From Bacteroidota bacterium (lineage in GTDB: Bacteria > Bacteroidota > Bacteroidia > JACCXN01), in assembly GCA_947462515.1 (NCBI GenBank), contig CANHPJ010000079.1, forward strand, positions 1 to 7,258: a DNA stretch of 7,258 nucleotides, given 5' to 3'. A program made the translations under genes and the position numbers. How positions within the stretch are numbered: the stretch's first letter is position 1; each line of letters starts with the position of its first letter. A model generated the notes under the pieces. The model saw only the letters and a list, made by a program, of their open reading frames with translations. It was not told the origin of the DNA and ran no database searches. Shown piece by piece: positions 1-5,028 of the stretch.

Positions 1-421
1 CCAACAGGTCGATGATGCGTTGATCTATATCCGTAGTTGCTGCGGCATGATTGGCATTAAAATCATTGTGGGTATTTTCACCACTTTCTTCTTGTTGTTT
101 GGCTTCTGGTTTAGTTGTAAAAACCGGGTTACCTTCAAAAAGATAGTTTTGAATGAATTCCCTTAGTTCAAGTGTTACGCTGTCCCAGCCTACTAAATCG
201 TTTTTAGTTACAGAAATAAAGTTTGAGGTGATAAAAAGGCCTTTTACAAAAGGAAAGCTAAAAAGCTTTTGAGCAAGTGGAGAGGCTTTTGCCTGCGATG
301 GCTCATTGTATTCAACCGTGATATCGTTATCTACCAACAATCTGTTTACCACAAATTTCATGGTAGTTGGATTTGGAGTGCTTTCGGCATAAACAACTGC
401 CGGAGTTTTGGTAATTAGCAT
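1..421 (-). CDS. Nfu/NifU-family Fe-S cluster scaffold or carrier protein (3' end off window)
   Basis: The gene starts at ATG 421-419 and reads open for 140 codons to the window edge, so the C-terminus is missing. Residues about 11-95 match the Nfu N-terminal domain: an ESTPNP segment, then MKFV, a SPLAQKLF stretch, and a VKGLFI...ISVTK...W strand pattern. Residues about 98-130 form a polar, low-complexity linker. The sequence DIDQRIIDLL at the end looks like the first helix of the NifU C-terminal domain, which in this family carries the CxxC motif that holds a bridging [4Fe-4S] cluster; that motif would lie outside the window. The family passes assembled clusters to apo-proteins in the cytosol. 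Its start lies 86 bases after the acylphosphatase stop on the same strand, and a -7-like element in that gap suggests its own promoter. The family call is firm; the cluster type and client proteins cannot be read here. Confidence 0.9.
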   Translation of the reverse strand, partial: MLITKTPAVVYAESTPNPTTMKFVVNRLLVDNDITVEYNEPSQAKASPLAQKLFSFPFVKGLFITSNFISVTKNDLVGWDSVTLELREFIQNYLFEGNPVFTTKPEAKQQEESGENTHNDFNANHAAATTDIDQRIIDLL

Positions 422-441
422 AAGTTTATTTGTTTTTACTG

Positions 442-449
442 CAAAGGTA
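442..449 (-). promoter_or_regulatory. Possible Bacteroidota -7 promoter element for the nfu-like gene
   Basis: On the minus strand this reads TACCTTTG, an exact match to the TAnnTTTG -7 consensus of Bacteroidota. It lies 20 bases upstream of the nfu-like start codon, inside the 86-base gap after the acylphosphatase gene. No TTG-type -33 element stands at the usual spacing of about 19-21 bases, so the call rests on the -7 box alone. Confidence 0.35.
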
Positions 450-507
450 ATTAATTACAAAACACATCTAATAGAAAATGGCAAAAAGGTTTTTTCGGAT
501 TAAAAAT

Positions 508-780
508 TCAACGTTTTATAATAAAATCGGTATAACCAATAATTACTCCTAATTGTTTTTTAACTCCTGTCACATCGGCTTTAGGTGGCCCTATTTTGCA
601 ATGTTTTATTAATTCTTCCAATATGGCTTCTTCGCCTTCTGCTTCAATAAATACGCTTCCGTCGGGCATGTTCATTACATATCCATTTATGCCAAGTTCT
701 AGGGCTTTTGTTTGGGTGAAATTTCTGTAAAACACTCCTTGTACCCTTCCTGATATTACTAAACTGTAATTTTTAATCAT
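508..780 (-). CDS. acyP: Acylphosphatase
   Basis: This small enzyme hydrolyses the carboxyl-phosphate bond of acyl phosphates (EC 3.6.1.7) and is cytosolic. The signature is clear: SGRVQGVFYR near the N-terminus supplies the phosphate-binding loop and Arg19, and GYVMNMPDGSV supplies Asn37, equivalent to the catalytic Arg and Asn of the family. The C-terminus ends in a DFIIKR strand typical of the fold. I chose the ATG at 780-778, which gives 90 residues, the normal size. An ATG 18 codons upstream (834) would add a tail with no family similarity and would run through the inverted repeat at 789-815. The gene is divergent from the copper-protein gene and sits upstream of the nfu-like gene on the same strand. 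The physiological substrate of bacterial acylphosphatases is generally not known. Confidence 0.93.
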   Translation of the reverse strand: MIKNYSLVISGRVQGVFYRNFTQTKALELGINGYVMNMPDGSVFIEAEGEEAILEELIKHCKIGPPKADVTGVKKQLGVIIGYTDFIIKR

Positions 781-788
781 AAAGGTTG

Positions 789-815
789 ATTTGAAATCAT
801 GGTTCAAATTTTGAA
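789..815. repeat. Symmetrical element in the divergent acyP / copper-protein gap
   Basis: ATTTGAA at 789-795 and TTCAAAT at 803-809 form a perfect 7-base inverted repeat with a 7-base spacer. The second arm is followed by TTTGAA (810-815), which makes another inverted pair with TTCAAA (803-808). The element sits just upstream of both divergent start codons (780 and 851), where an operator could act on both genes. No regulator is nearby and the region is AT-rich, so chance is possible. Confidence 0.3.
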
Positions 816-850
816 TAGTATACAATAATAACAATTTAAAATTAAGGTAT

Positions 851-1183
851 ATGAACTATAAAAAGAATAAAAAGATAATAGATGTGCTTTTAGAATGTGC
901 TGCTGAGTGCAATTACTGTGCCTCGGAATGTATTTCGGAAAAGCCCATAGACATGCTTAGGGATTGCATTAAGTTGAATATAGATTGTGCAGAAATTTGT
1001 GCTTTAACGGCTTCCCTTTTAGCCAGAGGGTCTCGTTTTTCTGCTGAAATGATGCAGTTTTGTGCTGATGCTTGTGAGGTTTGCGCAAAAGAGTGCGAAA
1101 AACATACCGAAATGACCCATTGTGTTCATTGTGCGCAAATATGTAAAAAGTGCGTTGAGGTTTGCAGCTTCCAGTTAGCTTAG
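851..1183 (+). CDS. Four-helix-bundle copper-binding protein (Csp3-like, DUF326)
   Basis: The 110-residue product has 16 cysteines (positions 16, 20, 23, 27, 39, 46, 50, 71, 75, 78, 82, 91, 94, 98, 101, 105). Most are spaced 3 or 4 apart, so they would line one face of helices. This is the hallmark of the copper storage protein (Csp) and DUF326 family, where four-helix bundles hold many Cu(I) ions in a cysteine-lined core. Four helices can be placed at about 7-29, 33-58, 63-86 and 88-108. The start MNYKKNKK lacks a signal peptide or Tat motif, so it should be cytosolic, like Csp3 rather than the exported Csp1. Histidines 85, 90 and 93 lie close to the fourth helix and may help copper enter. 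It is transcribed alone, divergently from acyP, and no copper exporter or CsoR/CueR regulator is seen nearby. Copper binding is inferred from the family, not shown. Confidence 0.85.
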   Translation: MNYKKNKKIIDVLLECAAECNYCASECISEKPIDMLRDCIKLNIDCAEICALTASLLARGSRFSAEMMQFCADACEVCAKECEKHTEMTHCVHCAQICKKCVEVCSFQLA

Positions 1184-1237
1184 TTAGTAGGGTTGGGGTT
1201 ATTGAAAAATCTGTGGCCTTGTTTTTTTCGGGAGAAT

Positions 1238-1279
1238 AAGTCTTAAGGTAAATTTAGACTTTGAATGATTTTTTAAGAC
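1238..1279. repeat. Overlapping, mutually exclusive inverted repeats
   Basis: The segment 1238-1246 can pair in two ways. AAGTCT (1238-1243) matches AGACTT (1256-1261), and GTCTTAA (1240-1246) matches TTAAGAC (1273-1279). Both pairings use the same GTCT bases, so only one can form at a time. It lies 55 bases downstream of the copper-protein stop codon. The stems are short and AT-rich; chance is a fair alternative. Confidence 0.3.
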
Positions 1280-1389
1280 AATACCTATTATTACTAAAAG
1301 GTATGGGGTTTATTTAAAAATCCTATTTATTAAAATCAGAATTATTATAGTCTTGTCGATAGGGTTTATAGTTATTTACGAAACGTTTC

Positions 1390-1411
1390 AGACCTCCTTG
1401 TTGGGAGGTCT
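1390..1411 (+). terminator. Strong hairpin, possible terminator
   Basis: AGACCTCC (1390-1397) and GGAGGTCT (1404-1411) form a perfect 8-base stem with a TTGTTG loop. Beyond one C/A mismatch, three further T-A pairs extend it. On the plus strand it is followed by AAAATTTTA, giving only a short T run; on the minus strand no T run follows. It lies about 205 bases after the copper-protein gene and about 90 bases beyond the rnhA stop, between convergent genes, so it may end either transcript. It is the most GC-rich stem in the gap. Confidence 0.4.
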
Positions 1412-1501
1412 AAAATTTTAGGATAACGTTTAGCAACTTTCACACTTTTTGAGATAGTGTTGCTTTATGAGATACTCCCCTCAAACAGGAAGCGACATTA
1501 A

Positions 1502-1984
1502 CTATAATTTCAAAGGATTTCCTTGATTTATTTCAGTTTCGTAACCTATGTCAACTAAGAGCTGTCCGCTTTTTGCAGCAGCAACGGCAAGCTCATCACA
1601 GCGGTTGTTTTCTACATTCGAGGCATGGCCCTTAACCCATAAAAAACGTACTTTATGTTTTGGATATATCAATAAAAATCGCTTCCATAAATCAACATTT
1701 TTCTTGTCTTTAAAGCCTTTTTTTACCCAGTCAAATACCCATCTCTTATCAACCGAATCAACAACATATTTGGAGTCGGAGTAAATTGTGACTTCGCTCC
1801 CCGGGTTTTTAAGTGTTTCCAAAGCTATGATTACACTTAAAAGCTCCATTCTGTTATTCGTTGTATGTCTATATCCTTGCGAAAGCTCCTTGCGGTGCTG
1901 CCCCGATATCAATACTATTCCATAACCTCCCTTTCCGGGATTTCCCTGTGCTGCCCCGTCGGTATATATGCTTATCGAATTCAT
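1502..1984 (-). CDS. rnhA: Ribonuclease HI
   Basis: This enzyme cuts the RNA strand of RNA:DNA hybrids, for example R-loops and primers, in the cytosol (EC 3.1.26.4). The 160-residue length is normal for bacterial RNase HI. The metal-binding residues are all in place: Asp9 in IYTDGAAQGNPG, Glu47 in TTNNRMEL, Asp70 in IYSDSKYV and Asp130 in NNRCDELA, with the active-site His120 in WVKGHAS. The basic, Trp-rich segment at about 80-100 (KRWVFDWVKKGFK) corresponds to the handle region that binds the hybrid, as in the E. coli enzyme. It is the last gene of the purN-marC-rnhA operon; its ATG lies one base after the marC stop, so it probably depends on translation of marC. There is no hybrid-binding domain of the eukaryotic type. 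Confidence 0.96.
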   Translation of the reverse strand: MNSISIYTDGAAQGNPGKGGYGIVLISGQHRKELSQGYRHTTNNRMELLSVIIALETLKNPGSEVTIYSDSKYVVDSVDKRWVFDWVKKGFKDKKNVDLWKRFLLIYPKHKVRFLWVKGHASNVENNRCDELAVAAAKSGQLLVDIGYETEINQGNPLKL

Positions 1985-1985
1985 C

Positions 1986-2570
1986 CTAGTGAGGTATTAA
2001 TAGTCCTATGTTTTTGGTGAAAAGTTTTACTGCAATTGCCATCAAAATAATTCCGAAAACTTTCTTTAAAATGGCTATTCCTCCATCGCCTAAAAGTTTC
2101 TCGAGATAATGTGTGTTCCTTAACACCAAATACACAATCAGAATGTTTACTCCTATGCCAAGTATAATGTTTTCTACCTGATATTCTGCTCTTAATGACA
2201 ATAAGGAAGTCATTGTTCCTGCCCCTGCTACTATAGGAAATGCTATTGGCACAATGGATGCCGTGGCCGGCATTTCTTCCTTGTAAATTTTAATTCCTAA
2301 AATCATTTCCAATGCAATAAAAAATATTACAAAAGCTCCGGCTACAGCAAATGAATTAACGTCAATGCCTATAATGCTTAATATCGACTCTCCCAAAAAC
2401 AAAAAAAGTATCATGATAAATCCAGCTACTATGCTTGCCTTTCCGGATTCTAATTTCCCCGATTTCCGCTTTATATCGATAATTATCGGTATTGATCCCA
2501 TAATGTCAATTACTGCAAAAAGCACCATCGAAACAGTTACAATCTCCTTTAAAGAAAAATTCAAACTCAT
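1986..2570 (-). CDS. MarC family integral membrane protein
   Basis: The 194-residue product is strongly hydrophobic, with six likely membrane helices at about 8-32, 45-68, 73-94, 104-126, 133-152 and 168-192. It matches the MarC (UPF0056) family: helix 1 carries DIMGSIPI, in the place of the family's DPxGxxP motif, and helix 4 carries AFPIVAGAGTMTS, close to the family's AxPxxAGPG motif. The Asp-Pro of the first motif is Asp-Ile here and the Gly-Pro of the second is Gly-Ala, so both prolines are lost. The function of this family is not established; an old link to multiple antibiotic resistance in E. coli was not upheld. The ATG overlaps the purN stop as ATGA, which indicates translational coupling, and rnhA follows one base after the stop. 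The start is fixed by that overlap and by helix 1 beginning soon after it. Confidence 0.88.
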   Translation of the reverse strand: MSLNFSLKEIVTVSMVLFAVIDIMGSIPIIIDIKRKSGKLESGKASIVAGFIMILFLFLGESILSIIGIDVNSFAVAGAFVIFFIALEMILGIKIYKEEMPATASIVPIAFPIVAGAGTMTSLLSLRAEYQVENIILGIGVNILIVYLVLRNTHYLEKLLGDGGIAILKKVFGIILMAIAVKLFTKNIGLLIPH

Positions 2571-3157
2571 AATATTATCTTTAAATCGGCCAGTAGTAAA
2601 TTCTCAATAGTTTTTGAAAAATAATCATGTTCCAATTTTTGAACTTTATGCTCTATGTCCTCCGCAGTATCATTTTCTTCAACATGGCATTTAGCTTGTA
2701 AAATTATTTCCCCTTTGTCATATTCTTCGTTTACAAAATGTATGGTAATTCCTGTTTCTTTTTCTTGCGCCGCTATAACCGCTCTGTGCACATTCATCCC
2801 ATGCATGCCTTTTCCTCCAAATTTTGGTAATAATGCTGGATGAATATTGATTATTCTGTCCCTATATTGTTTGATTATATTTTGAGGTATCAGCCATAAA
2901 AATCCTCCAAGCAGAATTAAATCTATGTGATTTTCACTTAATATATTAATCGTACTGTCTGTGTTGTAAAATTCTTCACGGTCTAATACAACAGTCTTAA
3001 TATTAAATGTTTTAGCTATTTCTAGAACACCTGCTTTACTGTTATTGGTTATAATCAGGCTTATTTTGGCAACTTTGTTGTTTTTGTGGTTGAAATGATG
3101 AATTAATTCTTTCGCATTAGATCCATTTCCTGAGGCAAATATGGCTATTTGTTTCAT
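2567..3157 (-). CDS. purN: Phosphoribosylglycinamide formyltransferase (GAR transformylase 1)
   Basis: PurN transfers a formyl group from 10-formyl-tetrahydrofolate to GAR, the third step of purine synthesis (EC 2.1.2.2). The 196 residues show the phosphate-binding loop ASGNGSN at 8-14, the INIHPALLPKF segment with catalytic Asn104 and His106, and EEYDKGEI with Asp147, equivalent to E. coli Asn106, His108 and Asp144. GGKGMHG at 114-120 is a lysine/glycine-rich form of the loop after the active site that I associate with Bacteroidota PurN; His in place of the usual Tyr is a small variation. It is the first gene of the purN-marC-rnhA operon and is divergent from acpP across a 286-base gap. No purine riboswitch or PurR-like operator was recognised upstream. 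The ATG at 3157 leaves no room for a longer N-terminus in this family. Confidence 0.96.
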   Translation of the reverse strand: MKQIAIFASGNGSNAKELIHHFNHKNNKVAKISLIITNNSKAGVLEIAKTFNIKTVVLDREEFYNTDSTINILSENHIDLILLGGFLWLIPQNIIKQYRDRIINIHPALLPKFGGKGMHGMNVHRAVIAAQEKETGITIHFVNEEYDKGEIILQAKCHVEENDTAEDIEHKVQKLEHDYFSKTIENLLLADLKIIL

Positions 3158-3193
3158 TTTTCTTTTTCTGTAAAATTAACAAAGTATTGGTTT

Positions 3194-3223
3194 CAAACAA
3201 AAACCCTTGTGTTTCTTTTCAAA
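3194..3223 (-). promoter_or_regulatory. Candidate promoter of the purN operon
   Basis: On the minus strand, TTTG (3223-3220) is followed 18 bases later by TTTGTTTG (3201-3194), which resembles the -33 TTTG and -7 TAnnTTTG boxes of Bacteroidota with one mismatch (T for A). Transcription would begin near 3187, about 30 bases before the purN ATG. A perfect 13-base palindrome, TTGTT-TGC-AACAA (3228-3240), lies directly upstream of the -33 box. The region is rich in TTTG words, so the call is tentative. Confidence 0.3.
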
Positions 3224-3371
3224 TAGCTTGTTTGCAACAAATATTCTCCAAAATAAATTTTGAAAAAATGTAATTATTAAAAATAAAATTTTGATATTCG
3301 CAGTAATTAAACCCCTAAACAAAATTATATGGAGGTTTTAATTATTTAACGCAATAATTTTTGCAATTTTT

Positions 3372-3402
3372 TTGAATTATATTTTTTAAATTCATTTCTT
3401 TG
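3372..3402 (+). promoter_or_regulatory. Candidate promoter of acpP-fabF-rnc
   Basis: TTG at 3372-3374 (preceded by T runs) and TTTCTTTG at 3395-3402 are separated by 20 bases, which fits the Bacteroidota pattern of a -33 TTG and a -7 TAnnTTTG box with one mismatch. Transcription would start near 3409, leaving a leader of about 35 bases that carries the Shine-Dalgarno. Just upstream, GCAA-N6-TTGC (3351-3364) is a possible operator. Confidence 0.5.
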
Positions 3403-3430
3403 CAAACGAAAATTTACAAACAATCTAAGA

Positions 3431-3436
3431 AAGGAG
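3431..3436 (+). promoter_or_regulatory. Strong Shine-Dalgarno of acpP
   Basis: AAGGAG stands 7 bases before the acpP ATG, an ideal position. No other gene start in the window has such a site, in line with the general scarcity of Shine-Dalgarno sequences in Bacteroidota. It fixes the acpP start and suggests a high or specially controlled translation rate. Confidence 0.7.
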
Positions 3437-3443
3437 TTCAAAA

Positions 3444-3680
3444 ATGTCTGATATCGCATCAAAAATTAAGTCAATTATAGTAGATAAATTAGGTGTTGAC
3501 GAGAATGAAGTTACACCTCAAGCAAGCTTCACCAACGATTTAGGAGCTGATTCACTTGATACAGTTGAATTAATTATGGAATTTGAAAAAGAATTCAACA
3601 TTGCAATTCCTGATGATCAAGCTGAAAAAATTGGAACAGTTGGCGATGCTATCTCTTATATAGAAGCAAACGCAAAATAA
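3444..3680 (+). CDS. acpP: Acyl carrier protein
   Basis: ACP carries the growing acyl chain of type II fatty acid synthesis on a 4'-phosphopantetheine arm in the cytosol. The 78-residue product is acidic and contains the classic attachment site, DLGADSLDTVELIM, with Ser37 as the modified residue. The four-helix layout is normal: helix 1 at about 3-16, helix 2 at 37-50, and the short helix 3 and helix 4 (GTVGDAISYIE) near the end. It is the first gene of an acpP-fabF-rnc cluster, a gene order common in bacteria. It has its own Shine-Dalgarno and a likely promoter, and a hairpin separates it from fabF. This fits the much larger amount of ACP than of FabF that cells need. Its position next to fabF supports the main fatty-acid ACP rather than a polyketide one. 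Confidence 0.97.
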   Translation: MSDIASKIKSIIVDKLGVDENEVTPQASFTNDLGADSLDTVELIMEFEKEFNIAIPDDQAEKIGTVGDAISYIEANAK

Positions 3681-3707
3681 TTTTGATTTAAATTACTTTA
3701 TTTTTGG

Positions 3708-3740
3708 CACGCATGTTTAAACTTGTTTTGAGCATGCGTG
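3708..3740 (+). promoter_or_regulatory. Hairpin between acpP and fabF, possible attenuator or RNA-stability element
   Basis: CACGCATG (3708-3715) and CATGCGTG (3733-3740) form a perfect 8-base stem, extendable by two G-T pairs at its base. The 17-base loop can fold further through AAA/TTT around CTTG. It begins 27 bases after the acpP stop and ends 29 bases before the fabF start. No solid T run follows (TTATTTG), so full termination is unlikely; partial termination or protection of the acpP message 3' end is more plausible. Confidence 0.5.
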
Positions 3741-3769
3741 TTATTTGTTACCCCTAAAATAATTAGCAC

Positions 3770-5023
3770 ATGAAACTAAAAAGAGTAGTTGTTACAGGAC
3801 TTGGAGCTATTACTCCTTTAGGTAATAGTGTTTCAGATTTTTGGAATAATTTAATTAATGGTGTCAGCGGCGCCGCCCGCATTACTCGTTTCGACCCATC
3901 TAAATTTAGAACCCAGTTTGCCTGCGAGGTTAAAGGGTTTAATACTGAAGATTACTTCGAGAAAAAAGAAGTTAAAAGATTGGATCTTTATGCTCAGTTT
4001 GGTCTTGCTGCCGCTGATCAAGCTTATAGAGATGCCAATTTTGATGCTGAAAAAATCAACTTGGACAGAGCCGGTGTTATCTGGGGCTCCGGTATTGGTG
4101 GTTTGGATACCTTTTTGGTAGAGTGTGGCAATTTTGCCAAAGGTGATGGAACTCCTAGATTTAATCCGTTCTTCATTCCAAAAATGATTGCAGATATCGC
4201 TTCTGGCCATATCTCTATTCGTTTTGGCTTTAGAGGACCGAATTTTACAACTGTATCAGCTTGCGCCTCTTCCACAAATGCCCTTATCGATGCGTTTAAT
4301 TATATCCGTTTAGGAAAAGCTGATATAATCATCTCTGGAGGTTCTGAAGCAGCAGTAAATGAAGCCGGTGTTGGTGGATTCAATGCTATGCATGCGCTTT
4401 CAGAAAGAAACGATGATCCTACAACTGCTTCAAGACCATTTGATGTTGATAGAGATGGTTTTGTCTTGGGTGAAGGTGCAGGTGCAATGATTCTTGAAGA
4501 ATATGAACATGCTGTAAAAAGAGGTGCTAAAATATATGCCGAAATTGTTGGTGGTGGAATGTCTGCAGATGCTCATCACATTACTGCTCCTCATCCGGAA
4601 GGATTGGGTGCATTAAATGTAATGAATAACGCTCTCGTTGATGCAGAGATGCTTGCTACCGAAATAGATTATATTAATGTTCACGGTACATCTACCCCTC
4701 TTGGTGATATAGCCGAATCAAAAGCTATTTTGGGTGTGTTTAAAGAACACGCTTATAAATTGAATATCAGCTCTACCAAGTCAATGACCGGCCATTTATT
4801 GGGTGCTGCCGGTGCTATTGAAGCCATGGCTTGTGTATTGGCCATCAAAAACGGAATTGTTCCGCCAACGATGAACCATTTTACGGATGACCCTGCTATT
4901 GACTCTAAGCTTAACTTCACATTTAATAAAGCTCAGAAAAAAGAAATTAATGCTGCTTTAAGTAATACTTTTGGTTTCGGTGGGCATAATGCCTCCGTAA
5001 TATTTAAAAAATTCAGAGAATAG
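3770..5023 (+). CDS. fabF: Beta-ketoacyl-ACP synthase II (KAS II)
   Basis: FabF condenses malonyl-ACP with acyl-ACP to extend fatty acid chains by two carbons (EC 2.3.1.179). The 417 residues match the family's usual length of 410-415. The thiolase-fold active site is complete: Cys165 in TVSACASSTNAL, His305 in NVHGTSTPLGD, Lys337 in SSTKSMTGH and His342 in GHLLGAAGAIEA, two residues on from E. coli FabF Cys163, His303, Lys335 and His340. The C-terminal SNTFGFGGHNASV motif, with the phenylalanine that gates substrate entry (about 401-403), is also present. The two-histidine arrangement separates it from FabH (Cys-His-Asn). FabF is favoured over FabB because it sits directly after acpP and is of FabF length. 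Translation starts at ATG 3770 without a visible Shine-Dalgarno, and rnc begins 5 bases after its stop. Confidence 0.97.
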   Translation: MKLKRVVVTGLGAITPLGNSVSDFWNNLINGVSGAARITRFDPSKFRTQFACEVKGFNTEDYFEKKEVKRLDLYAQFGLAAADQAYRDANFDAEKINLDRAGVIWGSGIGGLDTFLVECGNFAKGDGTPRFNPFFIPKMIADIASGHISIRFGFRGPNFTTVSACASSTNALIDAFNYIRLGKADIIISGGSEAAVNEAGVGGFNAMHALSERNDDPTTASRPFDVDRDGFVLGEGAGAMILEEYEHAVKRGAKIYAEIVGGGMSADAHHITAPHPEGLGALNVMNNALVDAEMLATEIDYINVHGTSTPLGDIAESKAILGVFKEHAYKLNISSTKSMTGHLLGAAGAIEAMACVLAIKNGIVPPTMNHFTDDPAIDSKLNFTFNKAQKKEINAALSNTFGFGGHNASVIFKKFRE

Positions 5024-5028
5024 TTGTT

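Larger units (their letters stand above)
1184..1501. other. Gene-free gap between convergent csp-like and rnhA genes
   Basis: I found no plausible gene in these 318 bases on either strand: the ATG-started frames are all under about 20 codons. It contains several inverted repeats: AAGTCT/AGACTT (1238-1243 and 1256-1261), GTCTTAA/TTAAGAC (1240-1246 and 1273-1279), ATACCT/AGGTAT (1281-1286 and 1299-1304), a 10-base palindrome GAAACGTTTC (1380-1389), the strong hairpin at 1390-1411, and an imperfect stem AGCAAC/GTTGCT (1432-1437 and 1459-1464). The two flanking genes converge here, so 3' ends of two transcripts must form in it. No tRNA or known riboswitch was recognised. Confidence 0.6.

Noticed and set aside
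781..834. An 18-codon N-terminal extension of the acylphosphatase from an ATG at 834
   Set aside because: The added residues have no family similarity, and the shorter form of 90 residues has the standard acylphosphatase length and N-terminus.
1184..1501. A degenerate insertion sequence in the gap
   Set aside because: No transposase remnant, matched terminal repeats or target duplication could be seen; it is kept only as a possibility in the finding.
1467..1526. A 19-codon frame running from the gap into the rnhA 3' end on the plus strand
   Set aside because: It is very short, has no start signal and overlaps rnhA antisense.
1502..3157. A possible defence or toxin-antitoxin role of the packed purN-marC-rnhA group
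   Set aside because: PurN and RnhA carry intact housekeeping active sites, and MarC is a common chromosomal family; nothing suggests a defence module.
3329..3349. A six-codon mini-frame (MEVLII) with a GGAGG word upstream of acpP, possibly a leader peptide
   Set aside because: It lies upstream of the predicted acpP promoter, so it would not be in the acpP transcript, and GGAGG is inside the frame, not ahead of a start codon.
3851..4275. Antisense and frame-shifted open frames inside fabF
   Set aside because: They overlap a complete fabF with all catalytic residues, show no recognisable domain and are explained by codon bias of the real gene.
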